Assembly (NCBI GenBank): GCA_037783415.1
Contig: JAZGTN010000028.1
Span: 3,057,001-3,121,000 of the forward strand
DNA length: 64,000 nt
Direction: 5' to 3'
Source of the DNA: Leptasterias polaris
Taxonomy: Eukaryota; Echinodermata; Asteroidea; Forcipulatida; Asteriidae
This document shows positions 22,501-33,529 of the stretch, piece after piece. Numbering within the stretch: the stretch's first letter is position 1; each line of letters opens with the position of its first letter. Made by a program: the position numbers and the translations under genes. Below the pieces are notes generated by a model. It saw nothing but the letters and a program-made list of their open reading frames with translations. It made no database searches and was not told where the DNA came from.

Positions 22501-24883
22501 CCCAGTCTGCAAACGTCTGTGCGTCTACCTCCAGATAACCCAGACTCCCTGGGTATAAACCACAAGTCTGAGTTCCATAATCTTCATAGATCCCAAGCTT
22601 CAAACCTCCACTGTGCATCTGTGAATTATTTCATGAAAACGACAGATTTATGAGGATTATCTGACGTCCAAAACCCAACGCCAAAAGATTTAAGCTGCCA
22701 TGGAATGCTAATCCAGTGAGATAGCTTCTTACAGTAAGATTTGAATTATGGAGCTCTACAAATTTCTACACCAGAAATAGACCCTTTTATCTAAGACTCT
22801 GTGTACAGCCCAGAGAATGAGTCCCACATTTGGCTAGGGTCACTTCACCTGTGTGTACTTCTTATACCAAAATTGCAGGGACTGCTCTATTGTCCGAGAC
22901 CCCGATGTTTCGATAACCACTCCTGAGCTACACTGTAGTGTTAGGGTGAAGGTTTGGGCTAGGTTAGGGTTAGCAACACATATTTGTAGGGGTGTCGAAG
23001 CAAAGGTATGAAACCAAAACTGCAGCTTATCAATTATGCATAATTAGTCTTGACTTAGGTAAGAGCTGTATTCCTTGGTGGAGAGAAGCAAGTTATGGCA
23101 ACTTGGGTGGAAGACCCACATCAGATTCAACTTGATGGATAGACACGCTCTTGGGACCACGGTGTTGTAGGTACACTTTTATCTATCCTGGCCAGCTTCA
23201 ATCAGTAAATGTTTTTATATTTTATTCTCTGTCTTATTCTCCAGTGGCATGTTTATTTTGTCGCTTGTTCCGTTGTTTCATGTTTATTTTGTCGCTTGTT
23301 CTGTTGTTTCATGTTTATTTTGTCGCTTGTTCCGTTGTTTCATGTTTATTTTGTCGCTTGTTCCGTTGTTTCATGTTTATTTTGTCGCTTGTTCTGTTGT
23401 TTCATGTACCTTTTATTGTTAATTATTGTTACATATTTCCATTGATTCTTGGCCGAATAAATGATAATATACACAAAGTGATCAACTACTTTGCAATCAG
23501 CAATTTCCAAAAAGAATTCTCTTAGCAAAACTAAAATGGGTAAAGAAAAACGCATTGATTGGTTTAAAGTGTTGGTCAATTGCACCTTTCCACTGATTTT
23601 TCATTGACAAGATTTGAACTTCTTTACTTACATAATCAGCCAGAGCTTTGATTCCACTCGGAAAGCGTTTTGGATCTCCTTGAAGTCTTTCTTGAGCATC
23701 ACGTTCCTTAGACATCCAGCAATCATCAAGATTGACGTACTCATACCCAGCGTCCTTGTACCCATCGGTTATTATATGCTGTGCCATTTCCATCATAAGG
23801 TGCTCACTGATTAAAAGAAATATATCACCAGAGTATTCACAATGATGCCAAGGTTTAAAAGATTTAAGCATGCCACAAATTAAATTGAGAAATACACCTC
23901 GCTATATGTATGGTTTAACTGTAATTCAATTTTTTGCAAAATTTAAAAATTGTATTATGTTTATCAGAGAGGTGGCAAAGGCTTCCAATTTGATCAACGC
24001 TTATTATGTGAATTTTTTTGATTTAAGATTTACTACACTTGGTCAACCTGTTGGTTTTGGTTTTTGTTCTTCTTAACCCTCTTGCTGTCTGACCATTCAC
24101 TGTGGTTTTGAATGATAGATAAGCTGTGCCAGCCTTGCAATAGGATACCATGAGGGAATGCATGTACACAGTACACAGTTAGTTCTGTGCACAGTTGTGC
24201 CACCATACACAACTTTGGCAGTTGAATGGTTTCAAATGGTTGGTCAACTCACTTGAAAATGTTGCGAACAGTAGGAGGGTTAATACTGATCGTGGGTCAA
24301 GTGGTGTGTCTTGGCCGAGCGATCTCAAGCATTGACTCAAGTTCTGCTGGCTGAATCATCAGAGTGCGGGTTCGAATCCCGGTCATGACACTTGTGTCCT
24401 TGAGCAAGGCACTTTAACCATAATATTGCTTCTCTTATAAACCCAGGTGTATTGATATGGGAACTTAGAGGGAATGGTATGGTGTCATGTTGGATTAACC
24501 CCCTTAGTACTTATTTAAGCAGCTCTGGGTTGTTTGCTCCCCAGGGAGTTGAGAAAGTTTGACGCATGGTCTAAGTATGCCTGGTGGACAGGGATAATAG
24601 TGTTGTAAAGCGCCTTGATCTAGCTACTAGGATATGTACCCTAAAAAAACCGAGTTTCACTCGTTGGGAAAAGTTTCTAATGTTATTGAGTCAACAGAAT
24701 TACTAAATTCAAATTTTCTGATGCCAATACTTACCTGACGCAGTTCTTGGGGTCTTCATCACAGTCAACATTGCATCGGAATCGTTCCCAGATCAACCAT
24801 CCCATAGGGGGCGTCCTTGCTAGGCCATTGTCCAGTGCCTGAGTACTCACTGCACACAACATCAACAGAGCAACTGCCAACAT
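16269..24883 (-). CDS. NAGA: GH27 alpha-N-acetylgalactosaminidase/alpha-galactosidase, complete
   Basis: Seven exons join in consistent phases to 1206 nt (401 aa): 24883-24735, 23806-23632, 22618-22444, 21942-21848, 20128-19967, 19107-18910, 16520-16269. Signal-peptide-like start [16 protein letters not shown], then the GH27 hallmark [12 protein letters not shown]. Substrate-binding DD at 77-78 (NLDDCW), nucleophile D155 in KMDGC, acid/base D216 in RNYID; numbering runs one behind human NAGA. The specificity loop CSWPDY has S187 (NAGA-type) and D190 where NAGA has Ala. Expected to be a lysosomal glycosidase. It converges on the plus-strand paralogue. Confidence 0.95.
16743..18480. mobile_element. 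1.74-kb inverted-repeat DNA transposon
   Basis: About 30 bp of matching inverted ends, starting TATATGTGACCCGCTCTGCG and ending with its complement. It interrupts a repeat whose uninterrupted relative is near 61360-61385. It holds a minus frame 17738-17526 (70 aa, [20 protein letters not shown], then an acidic stretch) and an upstream GC-richer stretch at 17800-18100. No transposase was recognised. It lies in the last intron of the minus-strand GH27 gene. Confidence 0.75.
18910..19107 (-). CDS. NAGA: GH27 exon 6
   Basis: 198 bp, phase 0, acceptor cag, donor gtaagt. It encodes [20 protein letters not shown] and then [16 protein letters not shown] and [15 protein letters not shown]. The 2.4-kb intron that follows holds the 1.74-kb inverted-repeat element at 16743-18480. 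Confidence 0.95.
19157..19856. mobile_element. MITE with a 30-bp minisatellite in its centre
   Basis: Left arm (cgtaatgctgatttaaaggc, tgaaagtttcagctgaat) and right arm (caaccgctacttctcacagg, ataaatcagcattaagacaa) are inverted copies; the relative at 62140-62530 has no minisatellite. Lies between GH27 exons 6 and 5 on the minus strand. Confidence 0.6.
19335..19580. repeat. 30-bp minisatellite, 8 copies
   Basis: Unit cacatctagcgaggtaacac + gggtaccaac, practically identical in all copies. The reading frames across it (for example [10 protein letters not shown] repeats) are artefacts of the repeat. Confidence 0.97.
19967..20128 (-). CDS. NAGA: GH27 exon 5 with acid/base residue
   Basis: 162 bp, phase 0 on both sides, acceptor cctag, donor gtagga. 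It encodes [20 protein letters not shown], with D216 as acid/base, and ends in [11 protein letters not shown]. Confidence 0.95.
20163..20556. mobile_element. hairpin element with a second hairpin element nested inside
   Basis: Outer ends gggcccaaattcatagcgct and gagctctatgaaattggacc. An inner element (about 20262-20456) runs from ggcatgatatttggtccttgg to agaatatcatgcc; its relative at 46636-48164 carries further insertions. Confidence 0.6.
20577..20884. mobile_element. inverted-repeat element, TAATAGACCTTTCTAT family, short copy
   Basis: Ends TATAGACCTTTTGTATTG and CAATAGAAAGGTCTATA. Shorter, inverted relative of 15634-16255; both translate to a similar [16 protein letters not shown] segment. 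Confidence 0.65.
21848..21942 (-). CDS. NAGA: GH27 exon 4 with specificity loop
   Basis: 95 bp, acceptor tgctgtag, donor gtacaa. It encodes [20 protein letters not shown] and [12 protein letters not shown]. Nearly the same protein segment as at 564-658 on the other strand. Confidence 0.94.
22048..22121. repeat. perfect 74-bp palindrome, no loop
   Basis: Arms of 37 bp starting aattttacacagatttctta meet at ttataa. Lies between exons 4 and 3 of the minus-strand GH27 gene. Confidence 0.97.
22444..22618 (-). CDS. NAGA: GH27 exon 3 with catalytic nucleophile
   Basis: 175 bp, acceptor aattcacag, donor gtatga. It encodes [15 protein letters not shown], then [18 protein letters not shown]; the Asp in KMDGC (D155) is the nucleophile by family comparison. 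The equivalent exon of the plus-strand gene lies outside the window. Confidence 0.95.
23248..23410. repeat. 31-bp minisatellite, 5 copies
   Basis: Unit atgtttattttgtcgcttgt + tccgttgtttc, alternating C/T at one position. It sits in a repeat (23176-23475) that begins tatcctggccagctt and ends ttggccgaataaatgataat. Confidence 0.95.
23632..23806 (-). CDS. NAGA: GH27 exon 2
   Basis: 175 bp, acceptor tttaatcag, donor gtaagt after GCTGATTAT. It encodes [16 protein letters not shown], then NLDDCW (substrate-binding aspartates) and [15 protein letters not shown]. Confidence 0.95.
24300..24650 (+). mobile_element. tRNA-derived SINE
   Basis: tcttggccgagcgatctcaa, gggttcgaatcccggtcatg, cttgtgtccttgagcaaggc; ends near gtaaagcgccttgatctag. 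Lies between exons 2 and 1 of the minus-strand GH27 gene. Confidence 0.75.
24735..24883 (-). CDS. NAGA: GH27 exon 1: start and signal peptide
   Basis: ATG at 24883-24881 opens [16 protein letters not shown], a hydrophobic leader, followed by [19 protein letters not shown] and [13 protein letters not shown]. Donor gtaagt after CAG, leaving two bases of a Ser codon. A longer frame reaching 25034 lies in a different phase and is not used. Confidence 0.92.
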
Positions 24884-25719
24884 TGTTCTTATTTAATTCT
24901 GGGCAAGGAGGGTAAAAATAGAGTAAACTTTCAACATGGGAAGTCATAACTGCAGCCCTTCTACCTTCATTGAACATTTTGATATTTACCAACTGAAAAA
25001 ATGAAATATTCAAAAACAGCCAGTGTGCTGCCAAGCAGTCACCACAGATTGGTTAAGACAATGGTTAAGAAACTAAAGAACAATTGAACGTTGGATTAAA
25101 CCAAAATTAAACAGTTCAGTGTCCAATTTCATAAAGCTGCTTTAAATTTGCAGAAAATTATGCTTAGAATTTTCTGCTAAAATAATATAGGCAGGATACC
25201 AGTCACAAATTGTACATGTGGCATGGTATTTTGGCTTGTAACCGTATTCTGAAATTTTGTTGCGCTTAGAAATTGTTCCCAGCTATCTAAAAAATGTCTT
25301 TTATAAATTATAAAATAGCACAAGAAATTTCACTCCTTTGTTTTTTAACAGGAATAAATTCATTGTGTAGGCCTACTGTTTCCTGGAACTACAGTTATAG
25401 GTTGAGATAATACATGTAAGGCCAACCAAAATATAATAAAATATGGCGGCCATTTTGAAATTCAAAATGGCGCCTGAAGACGCCATTATAAAAAAGTTTT
25501 TTTAAATTAGCCCCCCCCAAATTGACAAAGTTAGCCAGTAAAATAAATGTTGGCATGAAAATAACGCCTGTTCCAAATCACAGTATGCTCGTCCCCCTGT
25601 GCAGAACGGCCCAGTGTGAATCTTCTGCCATATAAGTCTAAGAGGGTGTGAACTGCATCTGTCGAATTGCCTGATCAAAAGTAAACCTTGCGGTTGAATT
25701 GAACGTACAACTTCCAAGC

Positions 25720-25790
25720 CGTCGAGTTGTCTGACCCGTCAAGTTGTCAGACCTGTCGAGTTGTCTGACTGTCGAGTTGTCAGATGAACA
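25720..25790. repeat. short tandem repeat, about 17 bp, 4 copies
   Basis: Variants of tgtcgagttgtctgac in a row. Confidence 0.7.
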
Positions 25791-25854
25791 AGTCTGCCAT
25801 CCGAATTCCATGCCATTTATTATAATGCCGTTATAAAAACGGTTATCAAAACAT

Positions 25855-26350
25855 GCAATAAATATTTATTTATTTATTGATTTATTTAGACAGGGTAGCC
25901 TTATCAGTAATACAACTGCTATCCTTAAGGGCCCTGTGTACAGGCAGTAAAATTTAAAAAAAAGGAAATAGAAAAATACAGAGCACTAAGAAAATCCATG
26001 AATAAAGACAAAAACAAGTAAAACGAAAAAAGACACAAAAATGTTAAACACTTGTCCAAAGCAGGGTACATGAAAATTAAAACATGAGTCAAATCATTTT
26101 AAAAAGTCTATAAGCAATCACAAAGGATTACACCATCGCTTATCAATTAAAAATTCATTAAAAAGAGGCAAGTATAAAAAGCAAAGATAACTTTAAAATA
26201 AGCTCAAAACGGAAGCCAGTAACCGTCAAAAAACGGCAAATTGCAGGCTAACCAATACTCACATTAAAACGGAACCATAATAATAAAATCACCTATAGCA
26301 GTAAACGACTAAGTACAATTGGTTAATAACAAAAAGAGACAATGGACGAA
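25855..26350 (-). repeat. probable retroposon 3' region
   Basis: Starts with an aaatatttatttatttattg stretch, then gacagggtagccttatcagt and a long A-rich stretch. No frame. Its repeat status is inferred from composition. Confidence 0.3.
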
Positions 26351-26518
26351 AAATGCCCCCCTCCCCCATCAGTATAGTAGGGCGAGGTAAAAGATTATAA
26401 AAGATAAAATTTTATAAAATTGGCCAAATAACCAACACAATACCACGCCTCCAGCTCCACCCTGTTCAAAAAGTTGCTCTCCAAAATGTACCTGTATTCT
26501 ATAATTAATAGTTACTCC

Positions 26519-27146
26519 CGGTGTCATGCCAAAAAGTGTCCACCGTGAAAAAGTGGACGCGGGACACTATTTGGCACGTATTACGTGCCAAATAGTGTCC
26601 GCCACCAAATAGCTTGTCCGGCGCATGTATGCATCAGTCATGCATGCACACCACCCGGACAGTATTTGGCATGTGCGGACAGTATTGAGCGGGGAGTCTA
26701 CGGTCATTTTGGGGAGTTAGCGGAGAGTATTTGGCAGGAATGGACAGTATTTGGCGGAGATTTAGCGGACATTATTTGAAAGGCAGAGTTTGGCAGCTAG
26801 TTATCAGACAAAAATAAAAAATGAACGATGTGAGAAAGTGCTAAATGTCAAGTGTTCTGAATCCTTATAATAATATATAATAAGGGAAGCGTTTAAACGA
26901 AGTTCAAAGGAAAATTCATATGAAAAAATGATCTTATCTCATATCTGTTAACAGATAAGATCATTTTTTATACGACGTCTTGTCAGCTAGCTAGCTAGGC
27001 ACGCATGATGCACGCTATTAAAACGCGGACGCTTTTTGGCAGACCTTCGTAAACAATGTGATGTCATAGACGCATGACCAACCAGATCGCAATATGCTAA
27101 TGAGCAGACACTATTTCACGGCGGACACTTTTTGGCATGACACCGG
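26519..27146. mobile_element. DNA transposon (non-autonomous) with iterated internal motif
   Basis: Terminal inverted repeats CCGGTGTCATGCCAAAAAGT at 26519 and its complement ending at 27146. Inside, a degenerate motif GGACA(C/G)TATTTGGC recurs about ten times in both orientations, including a palindrome around 26565-26605. A 17-bp-arm hairpin lies at 26923-26969. No transposase frame. Superfamily unknown. Confidence 0.75.
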
Positions 27147-27167
27147 CCGGGTCCCGACAGCCTAAGT

Positions 27168-27488
27168 CTAACAATCTTCAGAGATTAGTAGCTGGTGTAA
27201 CTTTTTTTGTTCAGACTCTGAGGTACGTTTTACTAGTTCTATCTTGAGGTTATCATATGGGTGGTCAGCAGGTGGAGAAATTAACAAATCTCTAACTTCC
27301 TGTGCAATTTCAGGTTGCAAAGATGAAACAACATATGAGAATTTGGTTAACTGACTAGTGATCTGCCGAGTCTGAAATTGAGCCTCTACCTGAGCAAACC
27401 AAATAGTTGGATCATTTCGCCAGAATGGCGGTAATTTTAGGCTTACAGCTGCGAGTGGCTCCATTTTAACTTGTGGATCAGTAGCCAT
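27168..27488 (-). mobile_element. gag-like frame of an LTR retrotransposon, truncated
   Basis: 106 codons starting MATDPQVKMEPLAAVSLKLP with PPFWRNDPTIWFAQVEAQF and YVVSSLQPEIAQEVRDLL, as in capsid proteins of Ty3/Gypsy-like elements. The frame stops shortly before the inverted-repeat transposon at 26519-27146. No protease or polymerase was found beyond it, so only a 5' fragment of the coding part remains. Confidence 0.75.
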
Positions 27489-27536
27489 GATTAATTAAAT
27501 GAATGTACTTTACATAAAATGGCGAATCTAGGAAAA

Positions 27537-28282
27537 TCACTTTAATCTTTGCAAAGCGGTGTGGTCAAAATCAAACGACTTGTACATTTCAAACAACCAG
27601 CGCTGTTTTAGTTTGGAGTCGCCATGCAAACCATCATATAAATGGGCAAAGTGATTTCTTTTGTTACGCGTAGTTTTTCCACGTCTTGTTCTCTTTTCAT
27701 CTGTACGTATTGTATTGTGCCAAGATAATGATCTCAATAAGACTCCACTCTGTGGAATGCTATTGTGTGAGATAATCTTCTCGTTTACCTCATCTATAAC
27801 AGAATCGTGATTATGCTGAAACTTTTGAATGTCAGCCTCTGGAATGATTGGCACACGTAGCTTTTTGCTAGTTTGAAATTTAGCAAACGAGGCGGGAGGA
27901 ATAGTGGTAAAAGTAACCAGAGTATTTGCTCTCGCAGTTAAAATTGCGCTCTTAAAATTATTCAATTCATGAAATAAGCTCTCTGGTGTATGACTAGAAG
28001 ATTTCAATACACGGTATTCATGTGTTATACAAATGTAGTGAGATCATTAATACCGGCTGCAAGACGTACGACTACAACATCACTAGCACTGTATGAATTT
28101 AGTTTACGAATGGTAGGTCCTACGAGGTTATAGATTTTAGCACCACGTACAATTATAAAGTCAACTGTAAAAGGAAATGCCTTATCTTTAGGTTTAGCAT
28201 ATTTCGAAAACTGATTGCCTCTTGAGTCCGCAACAAATAAAAATCTTATCATAATACTGTTAATGTTCAATGTCGGGATCAC
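27537..28282 (-). mobile_element. SGNH-hydrolase-like frame of a retroelement, frameshifted
   Basis: Two adjoining frames (28282-28025 and 28007-27537) read as one protein if a single-base shift near 28030 is allowed. All SGNH blocks are present: ADSRG (nucleophile Ser 20 of the first frame), GIND (Asn 79), and DGLH (125-128 of the second frame). It also holds IPPASFAKFQ and HFAHLYDGLH. It lies 48 bp before the gag-like frame on the same strand, suggesting one element. Function is inferred from motifs only. Confidence 0.65.
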
Positions 28283-28795
28283 CAGTTTTTGTGGTAAGAG
28301 TTAATTGATTTTAGGAAACCTTACCCAAAATTAAAGTTAAGTTAGCCTGCCTTTGCCGAGGCTTACAAATATAAAAAAACTGCCTGCAACTGCCTAGGCT
28401 AGATTAAGTTTATTACTTACAACTTTAACCAAAATGAGCAGGTTCTTCACTGTAAGGGGAAAACACCACCAAGCCAGTTCCAAACCCGCCACATTGGCTA
28501 AAGAAAATTGTCTTGAAGCAAGTATAGTTGAACCTTGTCGTGAAGTAATCTGCTCTTACTTCGCGTCCTCCGTTGTCGTCACGCATCAGTGAGTATTAAA
28601 GAAACCAGGAACAAAAAACGTGCGTCTTCTGCGCACCAAGGCAAGAAGTCTTTATTATTAAACACCTGACCACATACTTGGGCTTTATTTATTCTTGTAG
28701 CGAGGAATTCACTACAGACTATTATACTATAGTCAGGACAGTAGTCAACCATAGTATTAGTACAACAGAAGCAGTGTGTCCGGTGGCCCCACTTG

Positions 28796-28857
28796 TGTGG
28801 TCAAGCTGAATCCTTCAGCTTGGCCACACACAAGAAGTGGAGTGGGGCTAGTTTAGT
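28796..28857. repeat. inverted repeat next to the retroelement fragment
   Basis: ccccacttgtgtggtcaagc and gcttggccacacacaagaag-type arms around tgaatccttca. Could be part of the LTR/5' region of the retroelement read leftwards, not resolved. Confidence 0.6.
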
Positions 28858-30302
28858 GTGTCCGGTAACCGGGCTCATTCATCTCAACAACACGGAACGA
28901 TAACTTTGTTCCTTCCTCATTTGTCAAAATGATGATGCTTTCAAGCGGTATTTATCATAAATCCTGGCAACCACACAAAGTTGTTTTTATCTCACCTCTA
29001 CCTCTGGTTACGCTGATCTCTGGTGAGTGGTGGGTACCGAGACCCAACCAAAATAGAACCGTGAAGTTGAAAGGTCATGTGATTGGTCACGTGATGTAAA
29101 CAATAGCCAACAAGCGACAAGTCGGGAGCACAAGAAAATATCAGTAAACCTTTGATCAATTGATGATTATTTTTTATCAAAACATTGTATATGATTGGAC
29201 CATAGCAAATGTATTAATTGGTGAATTTTCTCACAGTTCCGTGGACACTTGCAGTAGCAATACTTCCTAGCTCCGTGCAGCGCTGCCCGTCGATCTTGGG
29301 TTCGGCGGGGGCAGGTGGTACGGGCTGCTAATTGGCAAGGGACGGAGTGGAGAGAGCCTGATGCTTTCGAAAATGGGCGGTCATTGCGATGTCAATGTTG
29401 TTGTTGGTTTTTCCCCCTTTTTTTTTACATAACCATATAGGGTTAACTTTAGGCCTGAACAACTAGAAGGCGCACTTGTTATTACACCCATGACCCATTC
29501 TATTTATTACAACCCTGTGGAGACATCTTTTGCTCTTTCCTTTCTCCCTGTGATTATATCCTCACATAAACTCCATTCACAAAATTCCTTGTGGAGCACC
29601 CCAGTTTTTAGAATTCTCATGTGGAGACCTTTTGTTTTTGAGTCCCTCCTTTGATTTGTACTCAGTTACCACTGGGTAGCGAATATCAAAACACATATAA
29701 ACTGCATTGTCCCAACTTGGGCAAATATCTCCCTATGGATAAATTACATACAGATGTCCACCTACAAAAATGTTGGTTATGTGTGAATTCTGGTGCTTGT
29801 TAATTACGACAGGTCAGCACCATTTTCTCAAAGGCCCAAAAGTGCTTCTTGTTGGTCCATGTCACTAGTTCCAAATATAACTCTATACGACGTAATTAAT
29901 ATGCCAGTTTTTATGTCACACTTGGTAAAGTGTCAATCATTAGATGGCTTTTAAATTTAAAGTAAAAACCTATTTGTTTTAAACATAGATTTAATTATAT
30001 TATGTTCATGCTTTGAATTGTATAGCATTGTGTAGTGGTATAGCATCTAAGAGCTCTTGAAGCGCAGTAGAATATATAAACATAGTTTCTGCGCTCTACA
30101 AATGATTTATTATTATTATTATTATTATAAAGAAACCAAACCTTAAACAAGAATTCTTAATCTGATGAAAACTTTTATTCAGGCTCATTTTCAGGTAGCA
30201 CACAAAGAAGTTATGTAATATGAAATATTACATTACATATAAAAAGATATTTAAGTCTCTCTGCTTGAAGTATCAAGGAATATAGTTACACCTTGCTACT
30301 AA

Positions 30303-30690
30303 CTATCCTGGCCGGCTTAAATTGGTTTTGTTGTTCTTGATTCTTGTTTTTTCCGATTCTGTTGTTTTTGTCATGTTCTTGTTTATTAATATGTCTTGAG
30401 CATTAATATGTCTTATGTCTTTGTTGTTGTTTTTGTTGTTGCTTTGTTGCTTGTTGCCTGTTTTGTTTTGTTTTTTTCCCCGTTGTCTTTCATGGTTGCC
30501 CAACCACCCCCTCCCTTTTCCTTCCAACTTCGTTTTGTCTTTAGTTTTTGTACTGTCGTATTTATTTATTTTAATAATTTTGACTTATACTTTTTATTTT
30601 TCTCGATTCTGTTTACTTGTACATACTGTATTTTTTGGTGATCTTTATTGTCTTTGAATCTTGGCCGAATAAATAATAATAATAATAATA
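30303..30690 (+). repeat. T-rich repeat ending in a TAA microsatellite
   Basis: Begins ctatcctggccggcttaaat and ends cttggccgaataaataataa. The same ends occur at 23176-23475. Likely the 3' part of a retroposon; the two frames on it are low-complexity. Confidence 0.5.
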
Positions 30691-30966
30691 ACTGGACAAT
30701 ACGCCCTCATGGGCACACACACGACAACATGTTTACAGGGTTGATCATCCAAGCCATGGAATAAAAGATAACACAGGGTAGTGGCAGGTGACAGTCATGT
30801 CCAGTTCATAACCAATTTCTTCAAAGTTAACCAAAGAGAATACAAATCAATTGAATAAAGTACCTTCATTTTCATACTGAGAGATTAAAAAGGTAGACTG
30901 TCCATTCATAAACAGTCACACACAGAAAAGTTAAAAGGGGCATTTATAATACTTTGTATGACTATT

Positions 30967-31342
30967 AAAGGCACTGAACACGTTTGGTAATTGTCAAAGA
31001 CCAGTATTCTCACTTGGTGTATCCCAACATATGCATAAAATAACAAGCCTGTGAAAATTTGGACTCAATTGGTCATTGAAGTTGCAAGAAAATGATGAAA
31101 GAAAAAACACCCTTGTGTGTACAAATTAGTGTGCTTTCAGATAGGAATAAAAGGCTTCTGGCCAGAAGTCTTTTATTATTTTAGTGAGAAATTACCTTTC
31201 TCAAAAACTACGTTACTTCAGAGGGAGTCGTTTCTCACAATGTTTTATACTATCAACAGCTCTCCGTTGCTCGTTACCAAGTAAGTTTTTATGCTAATAT
31301 ATATTTTGAGTAATTACCAAACGTGTACAGTGCCTTTAACCA
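30967..31342. mobile_element. MITE, AAGGCACTGAACACG family, copy 1
   Basis: Inverted ends TTAAAGGCACTGAACACG and GTGTACAGTGCCTTTAA. An inverted copy lies at 61690-62063. It shares the core acaggtttgttattt with the other MITEs of this window. Confidence 0.75.
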
Positions 31343-32004
31343 AATGACATCTAGAAAGGAATTTATTTTTCAAAATGATCTACAGAACCAAATCGATGGG
31401 TTTGTAGAAAACTAAAAGGTGACCATCGCAGAAAATATAATTGTACCAGAGTTATAAAAACATGAAGTTAGACACTAAAGTTTAGAAGCTTAGAAGCAAC
31501 CAATGTCTATTTCAAAGACTGATGATCAATGGAATAATGTTGTTCTCTAAATGAATGTCGCAATACGTCTCTAAACAATCCCAAGAATCTAGAAATCGTC
31601 TGATATAGATGAAGATACAAACAAAATCAACTAATTGTTTACAGGATGCCACAAGGTCTGACAGTCATGAAATATATAAAAAGATATATTGCACAAAAAC
31701 ACTATAAACACATTTATGACTGAAGATAAATCAGGATCAAGCAGGATGGGTCGTCAGATCCCAGAGCCTAAATACAAAGGGGACTGCGCTATGTTCTGAC
31801 ACCCCTATGTAAGTTCCAATAACCCCACCTAATCCAATAACCAATAACCCCGCCTGCCAGAGCAGGGTGTAACCAAGGCAACAATGTTTTCAACTCCACC
31901 TGAAGGTACTTGGCGGAAGAGTTTTTTATATTTTTCTTTTTTTTATACTAGGCATATTTAACTATAATTTCTTATTTTACTTCATCGTCATGTCAAAGCA
32001 AAAA

Positions 32005-32180
32005 ACCTCAGATCTCGATTTTGCAAAAAGACTGCACCTCGCACTAAAATATCTCCGCGTGTACTTTTGTGTGTGTACACCCTGGCTAATTTAAACGGGT
32101 TACAAAGTTTTGCAAATTTCAAAATCCAGTGTAACTTAAGTGCTATTTTAGGAATTTTTGCACTGGACACCTGCTTAATA
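32005..32180. repeat. dispersed repeat, three copies in the window
   Basis: The stretch with tgtgtgtacaccctggctaa and taagtgctattttagga recurs in altered form at 36500-36640 (tgtgtgtacatctgggctat) and 62900-63110 (aacataagtgccatttcat). Boundaries not defined. Confidence 0.45.
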
Positions 32181-32523
32181 ATAATTAAAGTAAACAAAAT
32201 TAAAAAAATGAAAGTAAACAATAACAATTCCAAAGTTTCTAGGACACCGTTTTATGTACATTTTGTACATAAAATCACAGTAAGAAATACATTGACATTA
32301 TTATTTGAATGAAACACCACCTATAAATGTCTCATAAATGTACAACTAAATGTATCATATATGTATATGGTGTTGTGACAGCTCAGAACGTAAATCAGAA
32401 GGCCAAGGTTTTATTTTGAAAGATTTGGGAAATGCAAATATGTTCTTGAAACTGACTTAAGACAGTATGCTACACATTTTTAGAATTGACAAGACTTAAA
32501 AAGGGTCCATCTCATTCTTATCA

Positions 32524-32602
32524 ATGCACCGATCAAGTAGGCCACGCCCGTTTGGTCGCTGCTAGGCAGTTGCTATGGTGGGCGTGGCCTACTGGATCAG
32601 TG
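32524..32602. mobile_element. short hairpin repeat
   Basis: Arms caccgatcaagtaggccacg and cgtggcctactggatcagtg around a short centre. Size fits a deleted MITE. Confidence 0.5.
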
Positions 32603-33529
32603 TATTTAAATACACAATCTAATAACTCTTATTTACATTAAAAAGGCACATCATAAAACATTACATAAATACTACAAAAGGAACCCAAAACCCAAATCTC
32701 ACTTTCAAACTGTAGGAAACGTTTTATGACGGTACATAAATAAATAGATTAAAGGTTCCCGAAGAGAGCAAAGTTTTATTCAGCCAAGATGAATACCTCA
32801 AAGTTTTTCAGTGAATAAATTCAGCCTCTAAACTTACATCTTAAAAAATCTACAAAATGTACAAGTACAGTCCAATGATTTATTTATATATACAAACAAC
32901 TAAATAGTAGAGAAAAATTATTGCATCTACAGGTATCAGATTTCAAAAATACCTGACTTTATTCGTAAATCGAACTATAAAAATCATACTCGTACAAAAA
33001 AACATTATAAAACACATCAATGACAAATAATACTTATTTTTTACTCAATTCTTCCTTATTGACTTATTTCTCAATATTTTGTAGCCTTGAAATTTCTAGT
33101 ATTGGAATGATAACAATTTTTTGTTTATGAAGAATACAAACATATTTGTTTTCTCTAGAGGGGGGGATTACAAAAATATAATTATAAACTGGTGCATTTC
33201 CACATGGGCAAAGGCAAACAAAAAGGTCGACTGATAATGAATTAAGACAAAACACTAGCTGTTATTTTTAATTGTTGTAGTTACTGCATTGGGATCAGGA
33301 TTCAATGTTGGAGTTATCCTTAAACCGATGTTTAATAAAACTTTGAATACACTGTGCTCTCCAAGTCCTGTGGGGAAAAAACCCACTGGCATTCTACTTT
33401 GGTTGGATTCGAACCTACAACCCTAACATTCTAGAGTAGGTATCTTAACCACTATACCACGCCGTGCCTGGTGTTAAGAGGGCAGTTCAAATGATCAGTA
33501 CGACGATCAAAATTTTCAAAGAATGTACC

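Noticed and set aside
24765..25034. Upstream-extended start for the minus-strand GH27 gene
   Set aside because: That frame is out of phase with MGWLIWERF; the ATG at 24883 gives a signal peptide and the right frame.
30303..30657. Hydrophobic membrane-protein-like frames
   Set aside because: T-rich low-complexity repeat translated into Leu/Phe/Val runs; flanked by retroposon-like ends.
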